Assembly: GCA_025059195.1 (NCBI GenBank)
Contig: JANXDU010000003.1
Span: forward strand, 21,465 to 85,464
From: Candidatus Bathyarchaeota archaeon
Lineage (GTDB): Archaea; Thermoproteota; Bathyarchaeia; Bathyarchaeales; Bathycorpusculaceae
Direction of reading: 5' to 3'
Length of the DNA: 64,000 nt
Below are positions 51,866-62,100 of this stretch, piece after piece. The position numbers and the translations under genes are program-made. The notes beneath the pieces were generated by a model. That model was not told the DNA's origin, did not search any database, and worked only from the letters and a program-made list of their open reading frames with translations. Position 1 is the first letter of the stretch; every line of letters starts with the position of its first letter.

Positions 51866-52528
51866 ATGTTAGTTGCGGGTGTTGATGATGCTGGACGCGG
51901 CTCCGTTATAGGGCCGCTGGTCATTGCTGGAATTCTAATCGACAGCGAAGATCTGCCTAAACTTGTGCAGTTAGGCGTGAAAGATTCGAAACTTCTTTCG
52001 CCTAGTCGAAGAGAAGCCTTAGCCAATGAGATAAAGCGTGTAGCCAAAAAACACGCCATAGTGAAGCTTCCTCCAGCGGAAATTGACAAGGTTGTCGAAA
52101 AGGGGAGAAAGCTTCATAGGCTTAATTGGTTGGAGGCACAAGCTATGGCCAAAGTTATAGAGCTTCTTCGTCCCGACATAGCTTACGTGGACGCTTCGGA
52201 TGTTTTAGAGGAGCGCTTCAAACAGCAAATCCTGGAGTTTTTGCCCTTCAAAGTTGAAGTTGTCTCAGAGCATAAGGCAGACCGCAAATATCCAGTGGTT
52301 TCAGCCGCCTCCATAATAGCCAAAGTTGAACGCGACCGGGAAATAGCCGAACTAAAAGCCAAATACGGCGATTTTGGGTGCGGCTACCCCGCAGACCCGA
52401 AAACAATGGAGTTTCTGCGGTGCTGCCTCGAAAAATTTAAGGAATACCCAGAATTTATTCGAAAAAGCTGGAAACCGGCCAAAAAAGTCAGAAAGGAAAA
52501 CGACTCCAAACAGACAAAGCTTGTTTAA
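51866..52528 (+). CDS. rnhB: Ribonuclease HII
   Basis: 220 residues with the catalytic carboxylates in GVDDAGRGSVIGPLV, DSKLLSP, YVDASDV and SEHKADRKYPVVSAASIIAK. The usual DEAGRG is DDAGRG here, still carrying two acids. It removes RNA from RNA/DNA hybrids. Convergent with the HTH gene, overlapping by four bases. Family C-terminal extension is basic. Confidence 0.95.
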   Translation: MLVAGVDDAGRGSVIGPLVIAGILIDSEDLPKLVQLGVKDSKLLSPSRREALANEIKRVAKKHAIVKLPPAEIDKVVEKGRKLHRLNWLEAQAMAKVIELLRPDIAYVDASDVLEERFKQQILEFLPFKVEVVSEHKADRKYPVVSAASIIAKVERDREIAELKAKYGDFGCGYPADPKTMEFLRCCLEKFKEYPEFIRKSWKPAKKVRKENDSKQTKLV

Positions 52529-53469
52529 AGCTTACACAAGTCTTCTGGACTTTTTATTCTGGATAGCTCCTTACCATCTAGGCATGGGATATCTTTATTC
52601 AACTGCAGCTTCCGCCCATTTGTTACAAGAACCGGGTGGGCGTGGACAACCTTGCTTAGGCTTAAAATTTCTTCAACTCTCTGATTCAGCATTGTTTCTT
52701 GGCTTTCGGCCACTCCGCCTATTATTTTTATGTTCTCCTCTGGAACCGTGACCACGAAGTCGAAGGGCGCTTTCCGGACAGCCACAATGTTGTATTCGGT
52801 GAGTTTTTTGAAAATCTTTTGGAGAAGCTTGTTCCGTGTAAATATTTTCCTAGCCCTTGTCATAAAGGTTTTCCGACGGTTTTTAGGCGCTTCGAAAATG
52901 TTAATTGGTTTAGCCACAGGAACTCCCAACGTGCAAAGGAGGTTGTAGGCCACCGTCACTGAAGCTTTTGCCATACCCCTTTCGTAACCGTAAAGGGTTC
53001 TCCTTGAAATGCCTATTTTTTCAGCTACTTCACCAACAGACAAGCTCAACTCTTGTCTCCGCTTCTTAATGGCTTCGCCGTCTATTTCCACATAGTATCC
53101 GCCCGGCCCTGCTTGGATGAGCGGGTAAATTCCCCGTAAAACAATGTTTTCGAAGGTTTTGGGGGTTATGGCTAAAACGTTGTATCTGGAGTAGACTGTA
53201 TCGTCCTCTAAGGGTTTGTCGCGGGTTTTATCGCTTATGAAGAGGGATGCCGCTGAAACTTGTTCGGCTATTATCCTCAACTCTAGGGAATCGTAGGGTG
53301 AAACACATCCAATGTCTTGTTGAGCCTTTATCAAAATCAAAGAATCATTTTTTCTGGCAGCTATGTCAAAACAGCTTGGCCTAGAACAGCATCGCTGGGA
53401 GACGGTGAACCCCCCCTCCTTCAGTATGACTTCTGCCGCCTTTATCTGCTCCGTCTCCCGGTAAGTCAT
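52525..53469 (-). CDS. Putative HTH regulator (archaeal COG1395 type)
   Basis: 314 residues: an N-terminal domain resembling a nuclease/sensor fold (FDIAARKNDSLILIKAQQDI), a Cro/CI helix-turn-helix in the middle (LSLSVGEVAEKIGISRRTLY) and a C-terminal domain of unknown function. The family is restricted to archaea and the regulated genes are unknown. Cysteines CCSRPSC near residue 27 could form a metal site. Confidence 0.85.
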   Translation of the reverse strand: MTYRETEQIKAAEVILKEGGFTVSQRCCSRPSCFDIAARKNDSLILIKAQQDIGCVSPYDSLELRIIAEQVSAASLFISDKTRDKPLEDDTVYSRYNVLAITPKTFENIVLRGIYPLIQAGPGGYYVEIDGEAIKKRRQELSLSVGEVAEKIGISRRTLYGYERGMAKASVTVAYNLLCTLGVPVAKPINIFEAPKNRRKTFMTRARKIFTRNKLLQKIFKKLTEYNIVAVRKAPFDFVVTVPEENIKIIGGVAESQETMLNQRVEEILSLSKVVHAHPVLVTNGRKLQLNKDIPCLDGKELSRIKSPEDLCKL

Positions 53470-53550
53470 CGAATTTTCACAAAAATATTCAAAGCAGCCC
53501 GGGATATAAGCATATCATTTCCAAAAGAAAAAGGTCGCTTGGAGACTTTT

Positions 53551-53766
53551 TTAAATTGCCTTAAAGTACCTACAATGAGCCTGCCTAATCTTGCATCCTA
53601 ACTCTAATCCTACGCGGCCAAAGTATGGGCAGAACACCCATATTGAACCGTCCCCGTACCTGACTACGCAGACCTTGTGGGGGTGTTCGTTTGCGCACAT
53701 TAACTTTCTTAGTCCAACTATTTCATCTTCTGGCCTCTTTTCAATCAACATTAATCGTTGCGTCAT
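53551..53766 (-). CDS. Small cysteine-containing hypothetical protein
   Basis: 71 residues with GAGGTGG immediately upstream of ATG 53766. Four cysteines (MCANEHPHKVCVV, VFCPYFG, LGCKIRQAHC) with histidines suggest a zinc-binding mini-protein. No family recognised. Confidence 0.6.
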   Translation of the reverse strand: MTQRLMLIEKRPEDEIVGLRKLMCANEHPHKVCVVRYGDGSIWVFCPYFGRVGLELGCKIRQAHCRYFKAI

Positions 53767-53890
53767 TTTTCCACCTCAAGATATTAAAAGAGGAGGAGTT
53801 TGGATTATCACTAACTGGTGGTGAAAAGAGTTCATGCCTAACATTTATCGTGAACATTTGTCACCATCTGGCGGTAAATATTTATTGAGG

Positions 53891-53922
53891 AAAGTATATA
53901 GAAGCATCCAAAAGTATATACT
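53891..53922. promoter_or_regulatory. Direct repeat / palindrome before Lrp gene
   Basis: AAAGTATATA occurs at 53891-53900 and again at 53911-53920, exactly 20 bp apart (about two helical turns); the second extends to the palindrome AGTATATACT (53913-53922). It ends 17 bases before the ATG 53940 of the Lrp-like gene and could be both a TATA-like element and an autoregulatory site. Confidence 0.5.
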
Positions 53923-53939
53923 GGTAGGTGTGCGGTTGA

Positions 53940-54386
53940 ATGCTGGACCAGCTGGATATGAAAATCTTGAGGTACATGTGCGACGGTTTATACTCTTATG
54001 ATGATCTAGCAAAACGTTGTGGGGTTAGCCGGAATACTGTTTATCGGAGAATATCCAAGCTTGAAGAGGAAGGAATTATAAAGAGGAGGATAACAGCGGT
54101 TCCAGATTTCAGTAAAATTGGATTTTCAGCCGTAGTTATAGGTATGAATTTGAATCCAAAAGATATTGACAAAGCCATTTCATTTCTAAAAGTTCAGCAC
54201 CAAGTCAAGTTTTTATGGAGAACCTATGGACATCACGATGTTGTAGCGACGATATTATGCGATAAAGATGACGTTGGAACGTGCATATATAACCTTAGAA
54301 AAGCCTTGGAGGAACTTAACATTTCAGTGAGCAGATTTGATGTCTCCGTCAGTGTGGTTTGGGAAAAGATGCTCATTGCTCCTTGA
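53940..54386 (+). CDS. Lrp/AsnC family transcriptional regulator
   Basis: 148 residues: the helix-turn-helix LAKRCGVSRNTVYRRISKLE and an RAM-type domain (AVVIGMNLNPKDIDKAISFL). It overlaps the convergent fibrillarin gene by 14 bases. Effector unknown, as expected for a lone Lrp protein. Confidence 0.92.
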   Translation: MLDQLDMKILRYMCDGLYSYDDLAKRCGVSRNTVYRRISKLEEEGIIKRRITAVPDFSKIGFSAVVIGMNLNPKDIDKAISFLKVQHQVKFLWRTYGHHDVVATILCDKDDVGTCIYNLRKALEELNISVSRFDVSVSVVWEKMLIAP

Positions 54387-55071
54387 ATTTTGCCACTATC
54401 ATAACGTGAGCCTTGTCGTATGGCTCAAGATGAACCACATCCACTATTTTAAAGCCTCTGCTCTCCAGAACCTTCAACTCCCGCCTATAAACTTCAGAGG
54501 GCTCTTTTGTGACGTCTATGCTTTGGGCTTTCACAGCTAGCATTATCCACCCACCGTTCTTGAGGTATAGATCAGCGTTGTCCGCCAGAATTTTCGCTTG
54601 TTCCGGTTGGGCTATGTCGCAGTAAATATCGTCCACTTTGCCGCGGATGAAAGGAGCATACCTCTCTGGGAAGCGGGCATCTTCCAGTATGGGCGTCATA
54701 TTCAGCCTATACGGGCAAACGTTGTTTAAGAGTTCTCGAAGGGCTCTGGCTGCAAACTCAACGCAGTAAACATGGCCTCTTTCGCCCACGATGTCAGAAA
54801 CGTGGCTTGCTGTAGTGCCTGAAGCTGCGCCCAAATAGAGAACTTGATGCCCCGGCTCTATTGGGACTGTTTTAATGCCTTTTAAGATGGCGGCTGCCAG
54901 CTTGCTTCTGAAGGGGTCCCAGAGGCGGTATTCAACGCCTTCAAACCGTACAAGTTTTTCGCCGTAAACAGTTCTGCCGGGCGCAAGGTTCCTGGTGGCA
55001 AGTCTCTCGGTTCCATCATCCAGTACAGCCACATATATTTGTGGGAATTCTGGGTGAAGTTTAACTTGCAT
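54373..55071 (-). CDS. flpA: Fibrillarin (rRNA/tRNA 2'-O-methyltransferase subunit)
   Basis: 232 residues from ATG 55071; SAM motif VLYLGAASGTTASHVSDIVG, catalytic DIYCDIAQPEQ and LAVKAQSIDVTKEP. It is the methyltransferase of C/D box RNPs. The start overlaps nop5 by 11 bases. The frame extends further upstream inside nop5, but the internal ATG with GGAAAGGGA before it gives the family's usual N-terminus. Confidence 0.96.
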   Translation of the reverse strand: MQVKLHPEFPQIYVAVLDDGTERLATRNLAPGRTVYGEKLVRFEGVEYRLWDPFRSKLAAAILKGIKTVPIEPGHQVLYLGAASGTTASHVSDIVGERGHVYCVEFAARALRELLNNVCPYRLNMTPILEDARFPERYAPFIRGKVDDIYCDIAQPEQAKILADNADLYLKNGGWIMLAVKAQSIDVTKEPSEVYRRELKVLESRGFKIVDVVHLEPYDKAHVMIVAKFKEQ

Positions 55072-56296
55072 GTTTCCCTTTCCACCGTTTCTTTTCATGT
55101 TTTGGCTTAGGCTTCTTTTCCGGAGCTTTCTGGGCTTTCGGCGGCTCAGCATATTTCTGGCGAATTTCTTCAATCCTCTTCTCTAAATCGGCTTTCAACT
55201 CTTCGCCTATGTATCTGCCTCCGAAAACATCTGTTCGGGCGGCTATGGCGAGTTTTCCAGCTAAAGCCCTTGCAATTTTGCCTCTCTGCCACTTTTTCGC
55301 TTCATGAAGGTAGGGATGCTGAAAGATTATTCCGTGCTTGGGCGGTCTTGTTCCAGTTTTAAGCGAACGGAACAAGGCTTTCTCCGCGCCGAGCACTTGT
55401 AGCGTGCTGGCGGGCATTTTAGCCAAATTTGCCAAGCCTCCAGCTAAAGCGATAAGACGTGCGCCCAGAAGGGCACCTGTCAGAGCCTTTACGTTTGGGG
55501 CAACTTCTTCCATAACATCGTCTATATACTTTTCCATAGATTCCCTTAGGTCATACAAGCCCAGCACCGTCCGGGCTAAAGCCTGTATTTGGGCTAGGTC
55601 TCGATCGGAGAGATCTGCGCCCATGGAGGATTTGGCAGCGTTATCTATTTGTTCAGCTTTCTGTCTTGGCAGCCCCTCTTTTTCAAGCCTTTCAGCATGG
55701 AAGCCTTCACGGTTTCCAAAGTTTACGACTAGACGAACGTATGTTTCGTGCTTTTCCAAGAGGCGGTCAAGCTCTGGAAAGTGGACTCCGTACCATTCAC
55801 GGACACGACTCATGAAAAGGTTTATCGTCTTGTCCAAGTCGTCAAGGGATTGAATAGCTTGAGCGACGAGCAAGTCCCTTTTCTCAACAGCTCCTTTAAC
55901 TTTTAGCTTGGCTATTTCCATGGATACGCTGTGCATCCAACGCTGAAACTCCTCGTAGTCTTTGACGAAGCTTGTTTCTATGGCATAGTTTTCAATGTTG
56001 GAGCGTAAAAGTTGTCCCGCCTCTGAAACCTTTAAAAACTCTGTTGAAACAGCAAACTTCTCTTTAACTTCAGCTGCCAAGGCTGGGTTTTCAAAAACAA
56101 AAGTTGTGTAGCCGTTGTTCTTCAAGTGGGCTATTAAGTCTGCAACTTCTTTGACGGCTTTCCCAGACTCGATTTCCAGCATAGTTTTCGCAGCTTCCTC
56201 CGGTTTTTTGGGAAAAAGCGAGCGGGCTACAAGCCTATTATCCTCGTCAAAGGCTAAAAGGCCAAACAATGCGGGAATTACTGTTGCCTTCATCAT
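55061..56296 (-). CDS. nop5: Nop5 (Nop56/58) C/D box RNP scaffold
   Basis: 411 residues with coiled-coil and NOP domains (SMGADLSDRDLAQIQALA, PNVKALTGALLGARLIALAG, SLKTGTRPPKHGIIFQHPYL) and a lysine-rich tail of about 35 residues (KKPKPKHEKKRWKGKH). It bridges L7Ae-bound C/D RNAs and fibrillarin; overlap with flpA supports co-expression. Confidence 0.96.
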   Translation of the reverse strand: MMKATVIPALFGLLAFDEDNRLVARSLFPKKPEEAAKTMLEIESGKAVKEVADLIAHLKNNGYTTFVFENPALAAEVKEKFAVSTEFLKVSEAGQLLRSNIENYAIETSFVKDYEEFQRWMHSVSMEIAKLKVKGAVEKRDLLVAQAIQSLDDLDKTINLFMSRVREWYGVHFPELDRLLEKHETYVRLVVNFGNREGFHAERLEKEGLPRQKAEQIDNAAKSSMGADLSDRDLAQIQALARTVLGLYDLRESMEKYIDDVMEEVAPNVKALTGALLGARLIALAGGLANLAKMPASTLQVLGAEKALFRSLKTGTRPPKHGIIFQHPYLHEAKKWQRGKIARALAGKLAIAARTDVFGGRYIGEELKADLEKRIEEIRQKYAEPPKAQKAPEKKPKPKHEKKRWKGKHAS

Positions 56297-56376
56297 CTCT
56301 CCTCAGCAGCGTTCAAGACAATATCTATAGGCTTGCATAAATAAAGGATTCTGAGCTGATTAACCGCCTAGCTTGC

Positions 56377-56640
56377 CTACTCCCTTATTCGGCGGATTTC
56401 GAAGACAACAGGGTTTTCGGGGTCTGGACAAGCATTGTAGATTACGTCTTTGTCCTTTGCCCATGGAAATTCCACGCCGTAACGCATGGCGTAAACCTTT
56501 GGAAGCAACACCATAAGCGCGCTGTAGCATATATCGCCTTTAACGGATTTGCCGTTGAAAACAATTTTGTCGCCAACTTTGTGTCCAAAGGCGCAGGTCC
56601 CTTTCTGGCTTTTCACCGTAACCTCAACAACGGACATCAC
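56377..56640 (-). CDS. TIGR04076 family protein
   Basis: 87 residues: VTVKSQKGTCAFGHKVGDKI, DICYSALMVLLPKVYAMRYG, and CPDPENPVVFEIRR. This small beta-rich family with conserved cysteines has no known function. Starts with two ATGs. Confidence 0.85.
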   Translation of the reverse strand: MMSVVEVTVKSQKGTCAFGHKVGDKIVFNGKSVKGDICYSALMVLLPKVYAMRYGVEFPWAKDKDVIYNACPDPENPVVFEIRRIRE

Positions 56641-56759
56641 AACATGCCTCCACTCTTTTATTAGGCTCTGACGCTTAAAGGGTTTTCCAGCAGAGACACG
56701 TTTGTCGCAAAAGAAACGAAAGTTTATCTTTTGAAAGCGACAACATAACAGAAAGCCTC

Positions 56760-57695
56760 GTGGTGGAAAAGCCTTTGAACAGTGAACGTTTAAGGGTTGA
56801 ATTGGCTGGGTTAAGCCTCGCCAATCCTACCATGTTGGCTTCTGGGATTTTGGGGTATTCAGCTGAAACCCTCAAAAGTGTAGTGGAAGGCGGCGCTGGC
56901 GCCGTTGTGACGAAGTCTGTTGGTTTGAATCCTAGAAGCGGCTACGTAAACCCGACGGTAGTTCAGGTTGCGTGTGGCTTGATAAATGCGGTTGGGCTTC
57001 CAAACCCGGGGATAGAAGCGTTTACACGGGACATTAGAGAAGCCAAAGCTGTTTTGAAGGTTCCTTTGATAGTGAGTGTTTACGGTTTTTCATTCGAAGA
57101 GTATGCGGTTGTGGCTGAAAAGGCCGTGAAGAGCGGAGCGGACGCTGTGGAGCTTAACGTTTCATGCCCTCATGTTAAAGAGACGGGCGTCGAAATTGGG
57201 CAAAATCCGGAAATTCTGGCTAAGGTTGTTGGAAAAGTTAAGGGAGTTGTGGGTAAACCCGTTTTCGTCAAACTTTCTCCTAATGTTGCAGACATAGCGG
57301 AAATGGCTGAAGCCGCTGTTAAGGCTGGAGCGGACGCCATAACCGCCATAAACACAGTTAAAGCGATGGCTATAAACATTGAAACAGCCAAACCCATTCT
57401 CAGCAATAAAAGAGGCGGCTTGTCCGGTCCAGCCATAAAACCCATCGCAGTTAGATGCGTCTACGACATTTACGAAAGGGTTAAAGTGCCAATAATTGGG
57501 TGCGGCGGAATAACCAGCTGGCGGGATGCCGTGGAGTTCATTCTAGCCGGAGCTTCAGCCATTCAAATTGGAACAGCTATAGCCCTAAAAGGGCAAGGCG
57601 TTTTTAGGTCTGTGATTAGGGGGATAGACGCTTACCTCAAAAGGAAAGGTTTTAGGAGCGTGAAAGAAATTGTCGGCTTGGCTCACCGTAACTAA
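56760..57695 (+). CDS. pyrD: Dihydroorotate dehydrogenase, catalytic subunit (class 1B)
   Basis: 311 residues, FMN barrel: ASGILGYSAE, catalytic cysteine in ELNVSCPHV, GKPVFVKLSPN and IIGCGGITSW with IQIGTAIALKG. Makes orotate in pyrimidine synthesis. The start may be GTG 56760 or TTG 56772 (GGTGG upstream). Overlaps pyrK by 26 bases. Confidence 0.95.
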   Translation: MVEKPLNSERLRVELAGLSLANPTMLASGILGYSAETLKSVVEGGAGAVVTKSVGLNPRSGYVNPTVVQVACGLINAVGLPNPGIEAFTRDIREAKAVLKVPLIVSVYGFSFEEYAVVAEKAVKSGADAVELNVSCPHVKETGVEIGQNPEILAKVVGKVKGVVGKPVFVKLSPNVADIAEMAEAAVKAGADAITAINTVKAMAINIETAKPILSNKRGGLSGPAIKPIAVRCVYDIYERVKVPIIGCGGITSWRDAVEFILAGASAIQIGTAIALKGQGVFRSVIRGIDAYLKRKGFRSVKEIVGLAHRN

Positions 57696-58497
57696 CAAAC
57701 ATAGAACAACCCGCATCTTAAACGTGGAAACAGTTAGCCCCACAGTGAAAACCTTCACCTTTATGGATGGGCTCTGCGCTAAGGCGAAGCCCGGCCAGTT
57801 CTTGATGTTGTGGATTCCCGGGGTGGACGAAATCCCTTTGAGCGTTTTCCACGTGGACCGTGAAAGGGCGTTAGTTTATGTGGCTGTCAAACGGGTTGGC
57901 GAGGCAACAAAAGCCTTGCACACCATGAAGGTAGGCGACTGGGTGGGGGTGCGGGGCCCTTTCGGAAAAAACTTCACCCTTAGAGGGGGCAAGGTGCTGA
58001 TGGTTGGAGGTGGAGTCGGCATAGCCCCATTAACCTTCCTAGCCAAGGAGTTGGCTGACCGAAAATTTTCAAAAACCGTTGCGGTTGTAGGAGCTAAAAC
58101 AAAGGAAGAGCTGATTTTCCTGGACAAGTTAAAGAGATTTTGCGGAGAAAAAAACGTTTTGGCAGCCACTGAAGACGGAAGCTATGGAGTAAAAGGTTTG
58201 GCCTCAACCCTTGCAGAGTCTGTGATGACGCAAGAAGGGTTCGACGTGGTTTACGCTTGCGGTCCGGAGCCCATGCTACGGGCAGTTTTAGACTATGCTG
58301 AAAAGGGAGGGTTTTACTTTGAGGCAAGCTTGGAAAGGCTTATGCGGTGTGCCATTGGCATTTGCGGAAGCTGTGTTATAGGCGGGTACCGCGTCTGCAG
58401 AGACGGCCCAGTCTTCAACATACACCAGCTGAAAACAGTTAAAGGCGAGTTTGGAGTTTGGAAGCGCGACTTCAACGGAAAAAGGATACCCCTCTAA
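57670..58497 (+). CDS. pyrK: Dihydroorotate dehydrogenase electron-transfer subunit
   Basis: 275 residues: ferredoxin-reductase-like FAD/NAD domains (KVLMVGGGVGIAPLTFLAKE) and a C-terminal [2Fe-2S] motif CAIGICGSCVIGGYRVC. Passes electrons from PyrD to NAD. TTG start within pyrD. Confidence 0.95.
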   Translation: MSAWLTVTNKHRTTRILNVETVSPTVKTFTFMDGLCAKAKPGQFLMLWIPGVDEIPLSVFHVDRERALVYVAVKRVGEATKALHTMKVGDWVGVRGPFGKNFTLRGGKVLMVGGGVGIAPLTFLAKELADRKFSKTVAVVGAKTKEELIFLDKLKRFCGEKNVLAATEDGSYGVKGLASTLAESVMTQEGFDVVYACGPEPMLRAVLDYAEKGGFYFEASLERLMRCAIGICGSCVIGGYRVCRDGPVFNIHQLKTVKGEFGVWKRDFNGKRIPL

Positions 58498-58530
58498 CGA
58501 GTGCAAGCAGAAAAGGGAGAAGTGTGGCTG

Positions 58531-59085
58531 GTGCCTCTCACACCATTCCACCCTTTGGCTTTCCTCTTCCTATACTTTAGGGATAAAAAGCGCATAGACC
58601 CCTTGGCTTTAGCGGTTTCAACAACCTTCATCGACCTTGAATCCCTCTATTATATTGTTTTGAGCGAGCCCTTAGACCACAGGCTTTGGCACGGTTTCAC
58701 GTTGGCTTTAACGGTTTACCCAATTCTAGTGGCGCTAGGAGTGTATCTGGTGGAGCGGTTTTTTGAGAACTGGTTGTTGATGGTTTACGGGCGGGTTAAG
58801 CTTAGCCCCGTTAAGGTTAGATATCCATTATGGAACATTTACCTGCTAAGCCTTTTGGGCGGTTTCAGCCACGTATTTCTAGACATGTTTACTCATCCAG
58901 AAATGTTTTGGGTTCTATACCCCTTCATCCACGGAAATCCCTTCTACACTTGGCAAGCCGCTATAGCCGTAGACATCACTGTGGTTGCATTGTCAGTTTA
59001 CTCGTTAACTCGTTGGCGGAAAAACCAAAAAGATAGTGATGCCAAATTTGGGCTGACCCAAACCGTAAACCTGATCGCTCCCTGA
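58531..59085 (+). CDS. DUF4184-like membrane protein
   Basis: About 185 residues with four to five helices. The opening PLTPFHPLAFLFLYF and conserved HRLWHGFT and FSHVFLDMFTHPEMFW resemble the DUF4184/membrane-bound metal-dependent hydrolase group. GTG 58531 gives the family's start; GTG 58501 is possible. Confidence 0.75.
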   Translation: MPLTPFHPLAFLFLYFRDKKRIDPLALAVSTTFIDLESLYYIVLSEPLDHRLWHGFTLALTVYPILVALGVYLVERFFENWLLMVYGRVKLSPVKVRYPLWNIYLLSLLGGFSHVFLDMFTHPEMFWVLYPFIHGNPFYTWQAAIAVDITVVALSVYSLTRWRKNQKDSDAKFGLTQTVNLIAP

Positions 59086-59155
59086 CGTTGGATTCAAAAA
59101 GGTTATATTTTTCTTGGGTTATTTTGTTGTGTTTGCGGGTGTGTTGTGGTGAAAG

Positions 59156-62100
59156 GTGACCGCCAAATCAAAAGCTAACTTTGACACGCCGCTGAGCATG
59201 GATTATCGCCCGCTTGAAATTGAAGAGGAAATCCGCAGGTTCTGGGAGGAAAACCGCATCCAAGAGAGGCTAATGGAGTACCGCGAAAAAAGCAACATAG
59301 GCCTTTTAGGCTGGGTGGAAGGGCCGCCAACGTTAAATGGTATACCCCACGTGGGCCATGCCAGAGGCCGCGTGATGAAGGACTTGTGGTTTCGATGGAG
59401 AACCATGCAAGGCTATTTTGTGCCATTTTGGGCGGGATGGGATTGTCAAGGCTTGCCCGTGGAGCTTGAAGTGGAAAAGCTGCTTGGCGTCAAAAACAAG
59501 CGGGAGCTGCTGGAACGCGTCGGCGAAGAACGCTTCGTTGAGGAATGCAAGAAAACGATTATGCGCTACCATAAAGAGTGGGTGAAAGCCGACCGCAAAC
59601 TCGGCCTCTTCATAGACCAGAAAAAGGCGTACTGGACCTATACAGACGATTACATAGAGCGGGAGTGGCAATACTTAAAACGCGCTTGGGAGCAAGGCCT
59701 CCTAGAAGAAGGCTACTATGTGGTGGCTTACTGTCCCGGCTGCCAGACAAGCCTAAGCAGCGCCGAAGTAGGCTATGAAGGCTCCTACGTGGAAGTGGAG
59801 GATCCATCCCTATACTTCAAGTTCAAAGCGGCTGACAAGCCCGACGAGTATTTCCTAGTTTGGACAACCATGCCCTTCACGGTTATAACGGACTTAATGT
59901 TGGCGGTGCATCCTAAAGCCGAATACGCCAAAGTGCAGATCGGCAGCGAAAAATGGATAATGGTCAAACAACGTGTTGAGCCAGTGATGCAGGAGCTTGG
60001 CGTAAAAGATTACGTGATAATTGAAACGGTTATGGGCGAAAGCCTAGAGGGCGTAAAGTATGATTACCCATTTAAGGATTTAATTCCAAAGCAGGCGGAG
60101 CTTGACAAGCATCCATTGGTGCACCGTGTTGTCTGCGAAGAATTCGTGGACGTGAACACAGCTACTGGTGTTGTGCACCTTTCGCCGGGCAACGGTGAAG
60201 AAGACTTTATAGCCGCTCAGAAGCGGGGCATCCCGGTTTTTGCCCCCTTCGACGATGAGGTGAAGTTTACGGGTGAAGCGGGATTCTTCCAAGGTGTTTT
60301 TGCAAGGGACGCCGACTCTATGGTTATTGAGGAGTTGCGCAAAAGAGGCCTGCTTGTCAAAGCTGACAAGATAAAACATGAGTATCCGACTTGTTGGCGT
60401 TCCCATCACAAGCTGGTTTGGCTGGCTAGACGCGAATACTTCCTAAGGACAGATCGCATAAACGACAAAATAGTAGCCGCAGCGGAGAAGGTCGAATACT
60501 TCTATGAGGCTCCTAAAAACCGTTTCCTCTCCTTTCTAAAAGAGGGCAAGCCATGGTGTATATCAAGGGAACGCGTTTGGGGTGCCCCCTTACCAATATG
60601 GGTTTGCGAAAAATGTAGCGCAAAGACCTTCATAGCAAGTAAGAAAGAACTTGTTGAAAAAGCGTTAGAAAAGCCTCCGCCAAACTTTGAACTTCACAAG
60701 CCATGGATAGACCACGTAAGAATAAAATGTGAAAAATGCGGAGGCATCATGCACAGGGAGCCCTTTGTTCTAGACACTTGGCACAACAGCGGCGCATCGC
60801 CCTACGCAAGATTTACCGATGAAGAGTTCGCCAAATACGTGCCGGTAGCCTTTCTAACGGAGGGCATAGACCAAACCCGAGGATGGGCAAACTCCCTACT
60901 GTTGGAACACGTGATATTAACTGGGAAAGCGGAAGCCCCCTACAAGGCTTTCCTATTTCAAGGTTTAACTCAAGACGCTAGGGGCAGAAAAATGAGCAAA
61001 AGCCTCGGCAACATTATAGAGGTTAACAAGCTTCTGGAAAAAGCCTCAGCCGACGTGTGCCGGTTTTATTTGCTGCGGAAATGCTCACCCATAGACTTCA
61101 TGAACTTTGACCTAAACGAGATGAACCGCCGCCCCCACCAAGTGCTTTCAACCTTATACCACTTGAACAGGTTCTTTGTGCAAAACGCCGAATATGACAA
61201 CTTCACCCCTCAGAAGCACACATTGGAATGGGCGAAAAACAACGGTTTGCTGAGGAAGCCAGACTTGTGGCTGCTTTCAAAACTTCAAAAAGCTATAATC
61301 GATTACACAGCGAGGTTGGAAAAATGCGAATTTAATGTGGCGCTTGCGGAGCTCGAAGAGTTTATCATCGAAACGGTGAGCCGCCTATACGTACCGATGA
61401 TAAGGAAGGAGCTTTGGGCCGACGACCCCGGAACCCTCAACCGCAGACTGGCCATATATGCAACTCTATGGCATGTTTTAAAAACAACACTGCTCCTATT
61501 TAATCCGGCAACCCCATTCCTCTGCGAAGCCTTATACCAGAAAACCTACAGACGTCTCGACCCTACACTGCCGGAATCCGTAAACTTTGAAAAATGGCCG
61601 GAGCCCGACGAAAGCCTTCGAAACAAAGCCTTGGAGGAAGAATTTGAAACGTTGTTGGAGTGTGTTTCGCTGGTTTATTCTGCACGACAGAAAGCCAAAC
61701 TTAAGAGGCGATGGCCTCTAAGAAAAATGCTGGTCGTGACTTCTGAAAAAGCCTGCAAAGCCCTTCAAAGCCTAAGCGATGTTCTTCTGGAACTTGCGAA
61801 CGTGAAGGAGGCTGAATACGCGGAAAGTCTTCCAGATAGCGTTAGAGTTGAGGTTGATACGGGCAGATGGGTTGAAGCTTCTGAAAAAGGCATAACCGTA
61901 TACCTGGACGTTTACAGAGACGAAAAACTTCTGGGGGAAGGCCTCATGCGCGACGTAGCTCGCAGAGTCCAATCTCTGCGAAAAGAGCTGGGCTATGTGC
62001 CAACCGACATCCTTGAAACCGTCTATGTGGCAGAGCTAGACGAGGAGAGTATGCAACTTCTGAAACCATACATCGGCGAGATGGCTGAACTGGTGCGCGC

